Assembly (NCBI GenBank): GCA_020049415.1
Contig: JAIFKV010000202.1
Location: 1 to 32,053 of the forward strand
DNA from: Betaproteobacteria bacterium
GTDB taxonomy: Bacteria > Pseudomonadota > Gammaproteobacteria > Burkholderiales > Thiobacillaceae
Reading direction: 5' to 3'
Length of the DNA: 32,053 nt
Shown here: positions 8,639-16,106 of the stretch, one piece after another
Layout of the letters: each line of letters starts with the position of its first letter
Position numbering within the stretch: position 1 is the stretch's first letter
The notes under the pieces: generated by a model
Databases searched by the model: none
Told to the model about the DNA's origin: nothing
What the model saw: the letters and a program-made list of their open reading frames with translations, nothing else
Position numbers and translations under genes: made by a program

Positions 8639-10633
8639 TTAGTAGAAATGCGCTGACGCCTGCACGAAGTAGCGCGTGTCGAACTGGTTGTAGGCCCAGA
8701 AATCCGCATAGGGCTGATTGCCCAAATTCTGCGCGATGAACTCGACCAAAACATCGTGCTCTGACCAGCGGAAATGCTTGGCCAGTCGCAGATCGACCCG
8801 GTCATAGGCCGGCACCGGAGGCTTGCCGACGCCAACTTCACCGCCACCTTGCCAGCGCATGGCATCGATGTGGTAGTAGCCCAGGCTCATCTGCACATCG
8901 TTACTGAAGGTGTGCGCCCACAGCAGGCTGAGGGTCAAGCGCGGCGTGCGTCCGGCTTCGGAAGCGCGGCCGCTGCTGAGCGGATCAAAGCGGTCGTCGG
9001 CATCGGCGAAAGAGAACTGCAGCGATGCCAGGTCGCTCGCGCGTGGACGATATTGCAATTGCCCTTCCAGACCGGTGATATTGACCCCTGGCCCATTACC
9101 GAGAATCAACGCGCCATTTGGCAAGGGCTCGGGCGCCAGGCCCGGCGTGGCGATGATTTCTTGGCGAATTTCTTCGCGAAACAGCTTCATGTCCAGGCTC
9201 AAGCGCCGGTCGAACCAGTGGCCTAGCCAACCCAGTTCCCATGCCAGCATCTGTTCCGGCTTCAAGCCGCCAGGCGAGTAACCTACCAGATTGATCGGGT
9301 CGCCATTACTGGAGTAAAGGCCCAACTTCATGCTATTGCTGAACAAACCACTATCGCGCACGGCGCGCGTAACACTGACGCGCAGGGTCTGGTTGGATTG
9401 CAGTTGACGGTTGAGCGCGAGGCGAGAGGAGAAGGCCAAATCCAATGTATCGCTTTGCTCCAGCATGCCACTTGCGTTCAGCAGCCAGTTTTCGTCCAGG
9501 CGGTAAGCCACATCCGAGAACGTGCGCGCGCCCAGGTTTTGCACAAAACCTGGGCTGCCGAGTTGCAGCAGGCTCCTGGCCTGGCTCAGGCGCAGACCGG
9601 CGCCGGTCACCCATTGCAGGCGTTCGGCGCTGGCATCGTTGAGTTGCCACTCCAGGTCATAACGCTCGTCGGTGTGGTCGAAAAGCCCAATGCGTATCAC
9701 CTGAGAGGGCAGGCTCGCGGTGACGTTGTCTTCCTCCCGCCGGCGCTGATGATAGAACTTCACCGAGGTATCGCGCCCCGCGCCCAGGACGCGGCTCCAG
9801 CGAACTTGTTGGCGATTGGTGGCGATCTGATTGACGCCGAGTTTTTCGCCAAGTGGATTGAACAGGGGATTGTCGCCACCCCTGCCGATCGGCCCATTTC
9901 GCGCGCCAAGCTGAAGTTCCAGGCTATCCGTATCGTTCAGGTCACACCAGCCGCGCAGGTTCAGCGTGCGCAACAATTGCTCATCATTGCGCCCGGGGAA
10001 ATTATCCGACTGGTCAAACCCCAGACTGAGTCGATAGTCGAAGCAGCCTGATTTGCCGACATGGCGCAGCGTGCCGGCGCGGGTCGAATTCGAACCCAGC
10101 GTGGTTTGCGCAAACCAGCCCGGGTCGGCATACCTCGGCCGGGTGATGATGTTGATGGTGGCGATGAAGGCATTGGAGCCGTAAGTGGGCGAATTTGACC
10201 CGCGCACCACCTCGATGCGATCCACATCAGCCAGCGCCACGCCCAGGTCATGCCAGTCTATGGTGAACAAGCTGCTGTAGACCGAGTGACCATCCACCAG
10301 CACCTCCATCCGCCTCGGCATGGCATCAGCCTGGCCGTGGTAGGTCACCGCAGTCGTGTTGTTTACTGTGCTCAAGCCGACCTGGATGCCGGGAACTAGC
10401 CGCATCAGATCGGCGATTTGGGTGAATCCCGAGGCTTCGATCATTTCCCGGTCGATCACGCTGACCGCCGCTGGCGATTCCGACAACGGCTGCGCTAGGC
10501 GCGATGCGGAAATAACAATGGGCTGCGGGGCGAAGAAATCCACTTCGCTGGGTAATGCGGTCTCCGCCTGGCAAGGCTTCGACAACGGATAACAGGCTAG
10601 GGCGAGACCCAGCCACAGCAGTCGTTGCTTCAT
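8639..10633 (-). CDS. TonB-dependent outer-membrane receptor
   Basis: The product has 664 residues from the ATG at 10633. That start is chosen over the in-frame ATG at 10651 because TAAGG lies about 8 bases upstream and a signal peptide (KQRLLWLGLALACYPLSKPCQA) follows. The plug domain shows PIVISASRLAQPLSESPAAVSVIDREMIE as separate conserved blocks, then DRIEVVRGSNSPTYGSNAF and INIITR. The rest is a beta-barrel ending in aromatic HFY, as outer-membrane proteins do. It imports a scarce ligand using TonB energy; resemblance is to the BtuB/colicin-receptor type, but the substrate cannot be read. It is divergent from soxY, sharing a 256-bp control region with a perfect palindrome, and lies upstream of the binding protein and kinase. 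Confidence 0.93.
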   Translation of the reverse strand: MKQRLLWLGLALACYPLSKPCQAETALPSEVDFFAPQPIVISASRLAQPLSESPAAVSVIDREMIEASGFTQIADLMRLVPGIQVGLSTVNNTTAVTYHGQADAMPRRMEVLVDGHSVYSSLFTIDWHDLGVALADVDRIEVVRGSNSPTYGSNAFIATINIITRPRYADPGWFAQTTLGSNSTRAGTLRHVGKSGCFDYRLSLGFDQSDNFPGRNDEQLLRTLNLRGWCDLNDTDSLELQLGARNGPIGRGGDNPLFNPLGEKLGVNQIATNRQQVRWSRVLGAGRDTSVKFYHQRRREEDNVTASLPSQVIRIGLFDHTDERYDLEWQLNDASAERLQWVTGAGLRLSQARSLLQLGSPGFVQNLGARTFSDVAYRLDENWLLNASGMLEQSDTLDLAFSSRLALNRQLQSNQTLRVSVTRAVRDSGLFSNSMKLGLYSSNGDPINLVGYSPGGLKPEQMLAWELGWLGHWFDRRLSLDMKLFREEIRQEIIATPGLAPEPLPNGALILGNGPGVNITGLEGQLQYRPRASDLASLQFSFADADDRFDPLSSGRASEAGRTPRLTLSLLWAHTFSNDVQMSLGYYHIDAMRWQGGGEVGVGKPPVPAYDRVDLRLAKHFRWSEHDVLVEFIAQNLGNQPYADFWAYNQFDTRYFVQASAHFY

Positions 10634-10765
10634 GGTTTGCCTTAGAAACATAGAAATCGGATCTGGCAGCCTGCCGGATGTCGCGTCCAACGGATTCGTA
10701 ACCCGATTCCGAACCCATACAGCGTAGTAGCAAATGCAATCCGCGATAAGTATCGCCGCATCCTC

Positions 10766-10785
10766 CATTTGGCCTAGGCCAAATG
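10766..10785. promoter_or_regulatory. Perfect 20-bp palindrome, candidate operator
   Basis: CATTTGGCCTAGGCCAAATG is its own reverse complement over all 20 bases. It lies in the control region between the divergent TonB-receptor gene (start 10633) and soxY (start 10890), 104 bases upstream of soxY. There is no U-run, so it does not look like a terminator. A two-fold symmetric site suits a dimeric regulator, and the LuxR-type regulator encoded at 11848-12513 is the obvious candidate. That assignment is inference. Confidence 0.6.
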
Positions 10786-10889
10786 TTGCGCAGACTTCAT
10801 GCCTTAAGCCGATGCGCGACAACGGGGTGAAAAGTACATTGAAAGCACGCGGCAAATTAAGTTGTTCAACTACCTCAAGGAGAGAAGCC

Positions 10890-11399
10890 ATGAACAAAAC
10901 GCGCAGGAAACTGATACTCGGAGCTGGCGCCGCCGGCACGATCACCTTGGCAACACTCGCCGGTTTGGCGCCAGCAGGATCGGCCCAGGCGATCGGTTTG
11001 AAAGCGACTGATTTGGGCATCAACGATTTCGATACGGTGATGAACGATATTGGTGGTCTGCAAGCCCAGAGCAGCAACGGGATCAGCATCTTGGTCCCGG
11101 ATATCGCCGAACAGGGCGCGTTCGTCCCGATTGAGGTTTATTCCCAAATACCGGGCAGCGAGTCGATTGCCATTCTGGTCGAAAACAACGCTATCCCGGT
11201 GGTGGCCAAGTTCGAATTCAAGAATGGCGGGGTAGCCCGGATCGCGACACGCATCAAGTTGGCCGGGTCGTCGCCAATACATGTGGTGGTCAGAGCGGGA
11301 GGGCAACATTACCGGGCCACGAAATCCGTGAAGGCGGTTATTGGAGGCTGCGGCGATGAGGACTTCTCAACCACGATGAAACCCAAGAGCACAACATAG
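10890..11399 (+). CDS. soxY: Sulfur-carrier protein SoxY with altered C-terminus
   Basis: The product has 169 residues from the ATG at 10890, with AAGGAGAG 5-12 bases upstream. The N-terminus has a twin-arginine signal (TRRKLILGAG, then a Gly/Ala/Leu stretch ending GSAQA), as expected for SoxY, which is exported folded with SoxZ. The body matches SoxY (FVPIEVYSQIPGSESIAILVEN, HVVVRAGGQHYRATKSVKAVIGGCG). SoxY carries sulfur intermediates on a cysteine in a C-terminal GGCGG motif that normally ends the protein. Here C154 lies in GGCGD and 14 further residues follow (DEDFSTTMKPKSTT). One additional G near 11355 would restore GGCGG followed directly by TGA, so this may be a natural frameshift or a sequence error. 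soxZ follows after 9 bases. No soxAX, soxB or soxCD is in the window. Confidence 0.9.
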   Translation: MNKTRRKLILGAGAAGTITLATLAGLAPAGSAQAIGLKATDLGINDFDTVMNDIGGLQAQSSNGISILVPDIAEQGAFVPIEVYSQIPGSESIAILVENNAIPVVAKFEFKNGGVARIATRIKLAGSSPIHVVVRAGGQHYRATKSVKAVIGGCGDEDFSTTMKPKSTT

Positions 11400-11408
11400 G
11401 AGGCTGTC

Positions 11409-11720
11409 ATGGCTGAAGCAATGAAAATCAGAGCCGATCTGTCAGGAACGGTAGCAAAAGTGAAATGCCTGATCAACCACCCGATGGAGACTGGCCTGCG
11501 CAAAGACAAGGCCGGGCAGGTCATTCCGGCTCACTACATTACCCAGGTCAACGCCATGCTGAATGGGGTGGTGGTGTTGGATGGGCAGGTGGGCAGCGGG
11601 ATTTCAAAAAACCCCTTCCTGGTATTCTGGGTCCAGGGCACAAAACCCGGCGACAAGATACAGGTAAGTTGGTTTGACAACATGGGCGACAAGAATTCAG
11701 CCGAGACCCAGATCGCCTGA
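11409..11720 (+). CDS. soxZ: Sulfur-carrier chaperone partner SoxZ
   Basis: The product has 103 residues, the usual length of SoxZ. It shows KIRADLSGTVAKVKCLINHPMETGLRKD and VIPAHYITQVNAMLNG as separate SoxZ signatures, and ends FWVQGTKPGDKIQVSWFDN. SoxZ forms the heterodimer with SoxY and has no signal peptide, so it would be co-exported with SoxY through Tat. GGAGG at 11399-11403, overlapping the soxY stop, supports the ATG at 11409 and translational coupling. The pair may serve the regulatory module around it, not a full thiosulfate-oxidising Sox complex, unless other sox genes lie elsewhere. Confidence 0.94.
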   Translation: MAEAMKIRADLSGTVAKVKCLINHPMETGLRKDKAGQVIPAHYITQVNAMLNGVVVLDGQVGSGISKNPFLVFWVQGTKPGDKIQVSWFDNMGDKNSAETQIA

Positions 11721-11847
11721 GTTGACGTCCCTGCATTGAGGCCGCCCCGGATGATGAAACCGTTCGCTTTGAGCATGTCGAACCACGAACGCTCAGTGTT
11801 TCACGTCAAATGTGATCTGTTCCGCCAGAACGGCCCCGTAGCAGCGC

Positions 11848-12513
11848 TCAATCCAGCAACCCGAGCCGGCGTGCGACATTGGCGGCTTCGGTACGATTGG
11901 CGACCTCCAGGGCGCGAAAGATCGCGGCGATATGCACCTTGATGGTGCCTTCGCCAAGATCGAGTTCACGGCAAATCTGCTTGTTCGACATTCCGGACGC
12001 CAACAGACGCAGGACATCGCGTTGGCGTCCGCTCAATTTGACCGCTTCATCCCGGCCAGGGCTGCAAGGCGAACGGGCCTGCTCGGTCATCATCAATTGC
12101 GCCGGCAGATAAACCCCGCCTGACAGCACCAGACGCACGGCCGAGAGCATTACCGCCGCACTGGACGATTTCGGGATGAAGCCCAAGGCGCCCGCCGCGA
12201 TAGTGTCTTGCACACTTTCCCTGGTTTCCGAGGCGGACAGCACGATCACCGGCAACTGAGGATGCGCCTCGGCCACTCGCCTGATGCCGGCCGCGCCATT
12301 CATACCCGGCATGTCGAGATCAAGCAGCATCAGATCGGCATCGGGATGTTGTACCGCAAGTGCCAGGGCCTCTGCCAGGTCGCCCGCCTCCAGCACCATC
12401 GCACCCGCTTCCAATTGCTTGAACAGCAAGGCGAAACCGCCCCGGAACAGTGTGTGGTCATCCGCCAGAATGACCTTCAACGCCGGAGATGCAGAACCGA
12501 TGAACGCTGTCAT
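11848..12513 (-). CDS. LuxR/NarL-family response regulator
   Basis: The product has 221 residues. The receiver (about 12-130) has acidic residues in LADDH, phosphoacceptor D65 in LMLLDLDMPG, the switch Ser in VIVLSAS and Lys in GFIPKSS. The C-terminal domain (about 155-217) is a GerE/LuxR helix-turn-helix (LSGRQRDVLRLLASGMSNKQICRELDLGEGTIKVHI as consecutive blocks). It is therefore a phosphorylation-controlled transcription factor. It is convergent with soxZ (127-bp gap) and lies near the orphan hybrid kinase at 5584-7551, the likely phosphate source. The palindrome at 10766-10785 is a plausible target. Confidence 0.92.
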   Translation of the reverse strand: MTAFIGSASPALKVILADDHTLFRGGFALLFKQLEAGAMVLEAGDLAEALALAVQHPDADLMLLDLDMPGMNGAAGIRRVAEAHPQLPVIVLSASETRESVQDTIAAGALGFIPKSSSAAVMLSAVRLVLSGGVYLPAQLMMTEQARSPCSPGRDEAVKLSGRQRDVLRLLASGMSNKQICRELDLGEGTIKVHIAAIFRALEVANRTEAANVARRLGLLD

Positions 12514-12594
12514 ACAGAGGTTTGGAAGGTCATGGTCGTGGTGCTGTTTGAGTAAATTTCGGCAACTCGGCGGGCATAAGTCAGCGGACCAAGT

Positions 12595-13518
12595 TCATGC
12601 CGATGGCCGCAGCCCTTGCCGCACGGTAGGGTATTTGAGTCGAAACGATAATTCCGACTTGATCCGACGATTCTCCAGCCGGCGTGATTCGGTCAGGAAG
12701 GTACGCATCGCCGGGGTCACCGCGGCGATCACTTCCGCGCGCGGCAGTCGCGGCGGGCGCGGCAGGCCGAGGTGGTCGGCGACGACATCGAACCAGTCGC
12801 CCATTTTCAGGCCGCTGTCATCAACGGCGTTGTAAATCCGGTTGTGTCGACCGCGAAACACCAACGCCAGGGCGAGCCGGGCGAGGTCTTCCGCGTGGAT
12901 GTGATTGGTATGCACATCATCTTCGGCCACGATGGCGGGCAGGCTTTTACGCACCCGGTCGGCCGGCATGCGGTCCTGCGCGTAGATGCCGGGGGCGCGC
13001 AAAATGCCGACGCGGACGTCTCGACAGCCATTTTTACGTAATTGCGCTTCCGCATCAGCGCGACGCTTGGCACGCGTATTGTTGGGATGTGCCGGCCAGG
13101 TTTCGGTCACCGCAGCGCCGCCGCAGTCGCCATAAACACCACTGGTACTGATGTAAACCAGCGCTCTTTCCCTGTTCGAAGCATGGGTTTTTCGCCCTTG
13201 GCGGCGTGCTAGACTCGCCGGCCGCGCCAACGCCGCCAACAGGTTGCGAGTCCGCGGGTCGGTCTCGCCTTCGCCGGGCGGCGGCGCGAAGTGCAGCACG
13301 ATGTCGGCCAGGCCGGCGAGTCGGAGCAGACTTTTTCGCTCGTCCAGATTGCCGGGAAGCGGGGTTACACCGGTGGCACGCAATTCGGCAAAACGTTGTG
13401 GAGAATGGCTCAAGGCGTAGATTCTGTCGCGGCGCTGTGTAGTGGCCGACTTTTGTTGATTCAGTAAACGTGCAACCCGCAGCCCGACATCGCCACAGCC
13501 AACGATCAAAATTCGCAT
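12595..13518 (-). CDS. NAD(P)-binding SDR/epimerase-family protein
   Basis: The product has 307 residues. The N-terminal Rossmann motif is MRILIVGCGDVGLRVARLL. The active-site-like region reads VYISTSGVYGDCGG, with the SxVYG pattern of extended SDRs; the usual YxxxK is weak, with RAKRRADAEAQL at the corresponding place. It resembles the YeeZ-type group of SDR proteins, whose substrate is unknown. The gene starts only 26 bases from the divergent flavoprotein gene, so the two promoters must overlap coding sequence. A biosynthetic role is possible but not shown. Confidence 0.82.
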   Translation of the reverse strand: MRILIVGCGDVGLRVARLLNQQKSATTQRRDRIYALSHSPQRFAELRATGVTPLPGNLDERKSLLRLAGLADIVLHFAPPPGEGETDPRTRNLLAALARPASLARRQGRKTHASNRERALVYISTSGVYGDCGGAAVTETWPAHPNNTRAKRRADAEAQLRKNGCRDVRVGILRAPGIYAQDRMPADRVRKSLPAIVAEDDVHTNHIHAEDLARLALALVFRGRHNRIYNAVDDSGLKMGDWFDVVADHLGLPRPPRLPRAEVIAAVTPAMRTFLTESRRLENRRIKSELSFRLKYPTVRQGLRPSA

Positions 13519-13544
13519 ATTGGTTTCATCAAAAGGAAATGTTC

Positions 13545-14558
13545 ATGACGTACCAGGTCACCATTCAACCCAGCGGTCATCAGTTTACCGTCAAGCCTAA
13601 CGAAACCCTGCTGTCGGCGGCGCTGAATGCGGGTTTTTCCTTGCCTTATGGTTGTCGCAACGGCGCTTGCGGCGCTTGCAAGGGCAAAGTTCTGGCCGGT
13701 TCGGTGGACTACGGCACGCATCAGGAAAGCGCCTTGACGCACGACGACAAACTCAAGGGCATGGCCTTGTTCTGCTGCGCCAAGGCCGAAAGCGATGTCA
13801 CCATCGAGGTCAAGGAAGTGGGCGCGGCAAAGGACATTCCGATCAAGACGCTGCCTTGCCGGGTCGAACGGATGGAAAAACTGGCCGAAGATGTGATGGC
13901 CATCTGGCTGAAACTGCCATCCAACGAGCGCCTGCAATTTTTGCCCGGGCAGTATCTGGACTTCCTTCTCAAGGATGGCAAGCGGCGCAGCTTTTCGCTG
14001 GCCAACTCGCCGGAAGATGACAGCCTGCTGGAGTTGCATGTGCGCCATGTCCCCGGCGGCCAGTTCACCGACCACGTCTTTGGCGCGATGAAGCCGAAGG
14101 ACATCATGCGGATTTCCGGCCCTTACGGCAGCTTCTTCCTGCGCGAGTCGGACAAGCCGGCGATTTTGCTGGCCGGCGGCACCGGTTTCGCGCCGATCAA
14201 GAGCATGCTGAATCACGCCTTCAAGCACCACGATTCGCGTCAATTTGTGCTGTATTGGGGCGCCAAGACGCTACCCGACTTGTATCAGGCCAACCTGCCG
14301 AGCGAGTGGCAGCGGGATAACCCGAATTTCAGCTTCATCCCGGTGCTGTCGGAACCGCGCGCCGAGGACAACTGGCTGGGACGCGACGGCTATGCCCATG
14401 CGGCGGTGTTGGCGGATTTCGCCGATCTATCCGGGCATCAGGTTTATGCCTGCGGCGCGCCGCCGATGATTGCCGCCGCTCGACGTGATTTTGCCGCGCG
14501 CGGCCTGCCGGAAGAGGCGTTCTTTGCCGACTCGTTCGAATACCAGTCGGGGAGTTAG
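13545..14558 (+). CDS. Ferredoxin-fused NAD(P)H flavin reductase (CDP-6-deoxy-glucoseen reductase-like)
   Basis: The product has 337 residues. The ATG at 13545 is preferred because AAAAGGA ends 7 bases upstream; an in-frame ATG at 13539 lies too close. Residues 1-90 form a plant-type 2Fe-2S ferredoxin domain with C37, C42 and C45 in YGCRNGACGACKG and the fourth ligand at C77 or C78. The FAD-binding barrel follows (GKRRSFSLANSP, a variant RxYS motif), then the NAD-binding domain (ILLAGGTGFAPIKSML). The C-terminus has VYACGAPPMI and ends FFADSFEY. This is the architecture of AscD/CDP-6-deoxy-delta-3,4-glucoseen reductase and of oxygenase reductases. In betaproteobacteria the substrate is often unknown, so the electron acceptor is left open. 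Confidence 0.9.
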   Translation: MTYQVTIQPSGHQFTVKPNETLLSAALNAGFSLPYGCRNGACGACKGKVLAGSVDYGTHQESALTHDDKLKGMALFCCAKAESDVTIEVKEVGAAKDIPIKTLPCRVERMEKLAEDVMAIWLKLPSNERLQFLPGQYLDFLLKDGKRRSFSLANSPEDDSLLELHVRHVPGGQFTDHVFGAMKPKDIMRISGPYGSFFLRESDKPAILLAGGTGFAPIKSMLNHAFKHHDSRQFVLYWGAKTLPDLYQANLPSEWQRDNPNFSFIPVLSEPRAEDNWLGRDGYAHAAVLADFADLSGHQVYACGAPPMIAAARRDFAARGLPEEAFFADSFEYQSGS

Positions 14559-14569
14559 CGACAGTCGCT
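14557..14569. repeat. 13-bp palindrome resembling fused MITE ends
   Basis: AGCGACAGTCGCT is an inverted repeat with a single central base and overlaps the TAG stop of the flavoprotein gene. Its right 10 bases (GACAGTCGCT) equal the right end of the MITE-like elements. Its left side with flank (TTAGCGAC) equals the left end of copy 1 with its flank. It could be a remnant or excision scar of the same element, or chance. Confidence 0.3.
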
Positions 14570-14688
14570 CAGCGAACTAATCAGCCCGCAGCCGCAAATC
14601 GCGCCAAACAAACATTGCGGGGCGCGCGCGGGCACGGGGTTGACATGCTCATGAGCGGTAGAGCTTTGACGGCGGAGAAGGCAAAAAA

Positions 14689-15102
14689 TTAATGTTCAGT
14701 CTTTTCCACGCTGGCGGCTGGCGGACGTTGCAGACGTTGCAGAAGGTCCGGCGCCAATGTGCTCTCGGCGGCTTTGCCGGTCAGTTCGTCAACCCGCTTG
14801 AAGTCGCCATCGAGATACGCGCGAACGGCATCCAGCAAGGCTTTATCGGCCTTGTTCTTGCGCCGTCCAGCATTCCAGGCGCGCAGGTCGCCGGACAAAT
14901 TGAGCGCGATGCCGAGAAGTCGCAACGCCGCATAGACCAGTACCGCCAAGCCCGCCAACAGCAAAATTGCGAGCATGAACGAGAGTTCCATCCGCCAGGG
15001 CGGAAACACCACGATGACATAGCCCTGATCGACGCGCGCCACCAAAGTGAACGCCACCGCCAGCGCAAACAACGCGAGCAACCACAATGCGGCGCGCATC
15101 AT
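14689..15102 (-). CDS. hemY: HemY N-terminal domain protein (short form)
   Basis: The product has 137 residues, whereas HemY is usually close to 400. The N-terminal HemY domain is clear: a transmembrane helix (MRAALWLLALFALAVAFTLVARV), then GYVIVVFPPWRMELSFMLA leading into a second helix, then WNAGRRKNKADKALLDAVRAYLDGDFKRVDEL. The usual C-terminal TPR region is absent. The 130 bases to the next gene show no leftover TPR coding, so this is a truncation or a naturally short form, not a nearby frameshift. Its start overlaps the hemX stop. HemY of this operon is a membrane protein of unclear biochemical role and differs from the protoporphyrinogen oxidase also named HemY. Confidence 0.82.
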   Translation of the reverse strand: MMRAALWLLALFALAVAFTLVARVDQGYVIVVFPPWRMELSFMLAILLLAGLAVLVYAALRLLGIALNLSGDLRAWNAGRRKNKADKALLDAVRAYLDGDFKRVDELTGKAAESTLAPDLLQRLQRPPAASVEKTEH

Positions 15103-16106
15103 TGCGTCCCGCGCGCCTGCCGAACCGCCTGCAGACTGGCTGAAATCTGTGCATCCTTCAGCTCGACCGGCGCGCCGCGAAGATTTTCCAGGCTGGCCAG
15201 AAAGGCTTTGCTGGCTTCATCCTGGCTGCTGAAATAGCGGCTGATCCAATCGTGCGCGGCGTTGATGTCGGCGCGGAAACTGGTTTCATCGCGCTGCAAC
15301 AAAGCCAGCCGCGCGGTGAGCAGGCGCAGCTTCAGATTCTGCCGCAGGAAATAATTCTGCGACGGCGTCAGCAACGCCTGTTCCGGGTGATCCAGGCGGC
15401 GGATGCGCACCAGTTCCTTGAACTCTTTCCACGCCTCCTGGGAAAACTTCGCCAACGTGTCGGCGGTGCCGGTGCGCGCCGCTGGCGCGACGACTCGGCG
15501 GGGTTCGGTGTCGGATTCCGGCTTCAGCTTGTCGACGCTCTGGATCAAGACTTCAAGTCGCGCGCTGATGCCTTCGATATCGGCGGCGGGCAACAGCTTC
15601 AAGCGCTCGATATCCTTCACCAGGACGCTGCGCAAACTGGCGAATTGCGGCTTGCCGAGCTGGGTCAGACGCGTTTCCGCTGCTTCCAGGCCCAGCAGGG
15701 CGGCGCGTACATTGCCCGCCAATTGCAACTGTTGCTGCGCCAGCAGCAATGTTTGTTCAATGTCGGCGGCAATCCGCTCATCCTGGCTGTGCGCCAGTTC
15801 CTGATACATCGCGGTGAGCGCCAATTGCTGGTTCTGCGTTTCGGTGGCGCGGGTTTCCATCGCCAGGAATCGGGTTTGCAGATCTGCCAGGGCTTCGCTG
15901 GCGGCTTTGGCGGCGGTACGCGCCTCGCGGGTGGCGGCGTCGAAATCGCCTATCCGGCGCGCCAGTTGCAGTTCCATCCGCTGCCCGCGATCGTAGTTAT
16001 GCCAGGCAAAACCCAGCGCCGCCAGCAACGCCAGGATGGCCAGGATCAGCGCAATCCAGGGCAGGACGGGTTGCGCCGGGCGAGGTAGGTCAGACAGTTC
16101 GGGCAT
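15099..16106 (-). CDS. hemX: HemX-family membrane protein of the hem operon
   Basis: The product has 335 residues from the ATG at 16106; longer upstream starts lie inside hemD. A single transmembrane helix (PWIALILAILALLAALGFAWH) is followed by a long alpha-helical region with heptad-like Leu/Ala spacing (about 40-175). A conserved C-terminal region contains AWKEFKELVRIRRLDHPEQALLTPSQNYFLRQNLKLRLLTARLALLQRDE as a series of typical HemX blocks. The family is often labelled uroporphyrinogen-III C-methyltransferase, but the catalytic domain is absent and the name is by operon context. It overlaps hemD by 17 bases and hemY by 4. Confidence 0.9.
   Translation of the reverse strand: MPELSDLPRPAQPVLPWIALILAILALLAALGFAWHNYDRGQRMELQLARRIGDFDAATREARTAAKAASEALADLQTRFLAMETRATETQNQQLALTAMYQELAHSQDERIAADIEQTLLLAQQQLQLAGNVRAALLGLEAAETRLTQLGKPQFASLRSVLVKDIERLKLLPAADIEGISARLEVLIQSVDKLKPESDTEPRRVVAPAARTGTADTLAKFSQEAWKEFKELVRIRRLDHPEQALLTPSQNYFLRQNLKLRLLTARLALLQRDETSFRADINAAHDWISRYFSSQDEASKAFLASLENLRGAPVELKDAQISASLQAVRQARGTQ

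Noticed and set aside
14647..14656. GCTCATGAGC palindrome between the flavoprotein and hemY genes
   Set aside because: Ten bases, no U-run and no partner site; not enough for a terminator or operator call.
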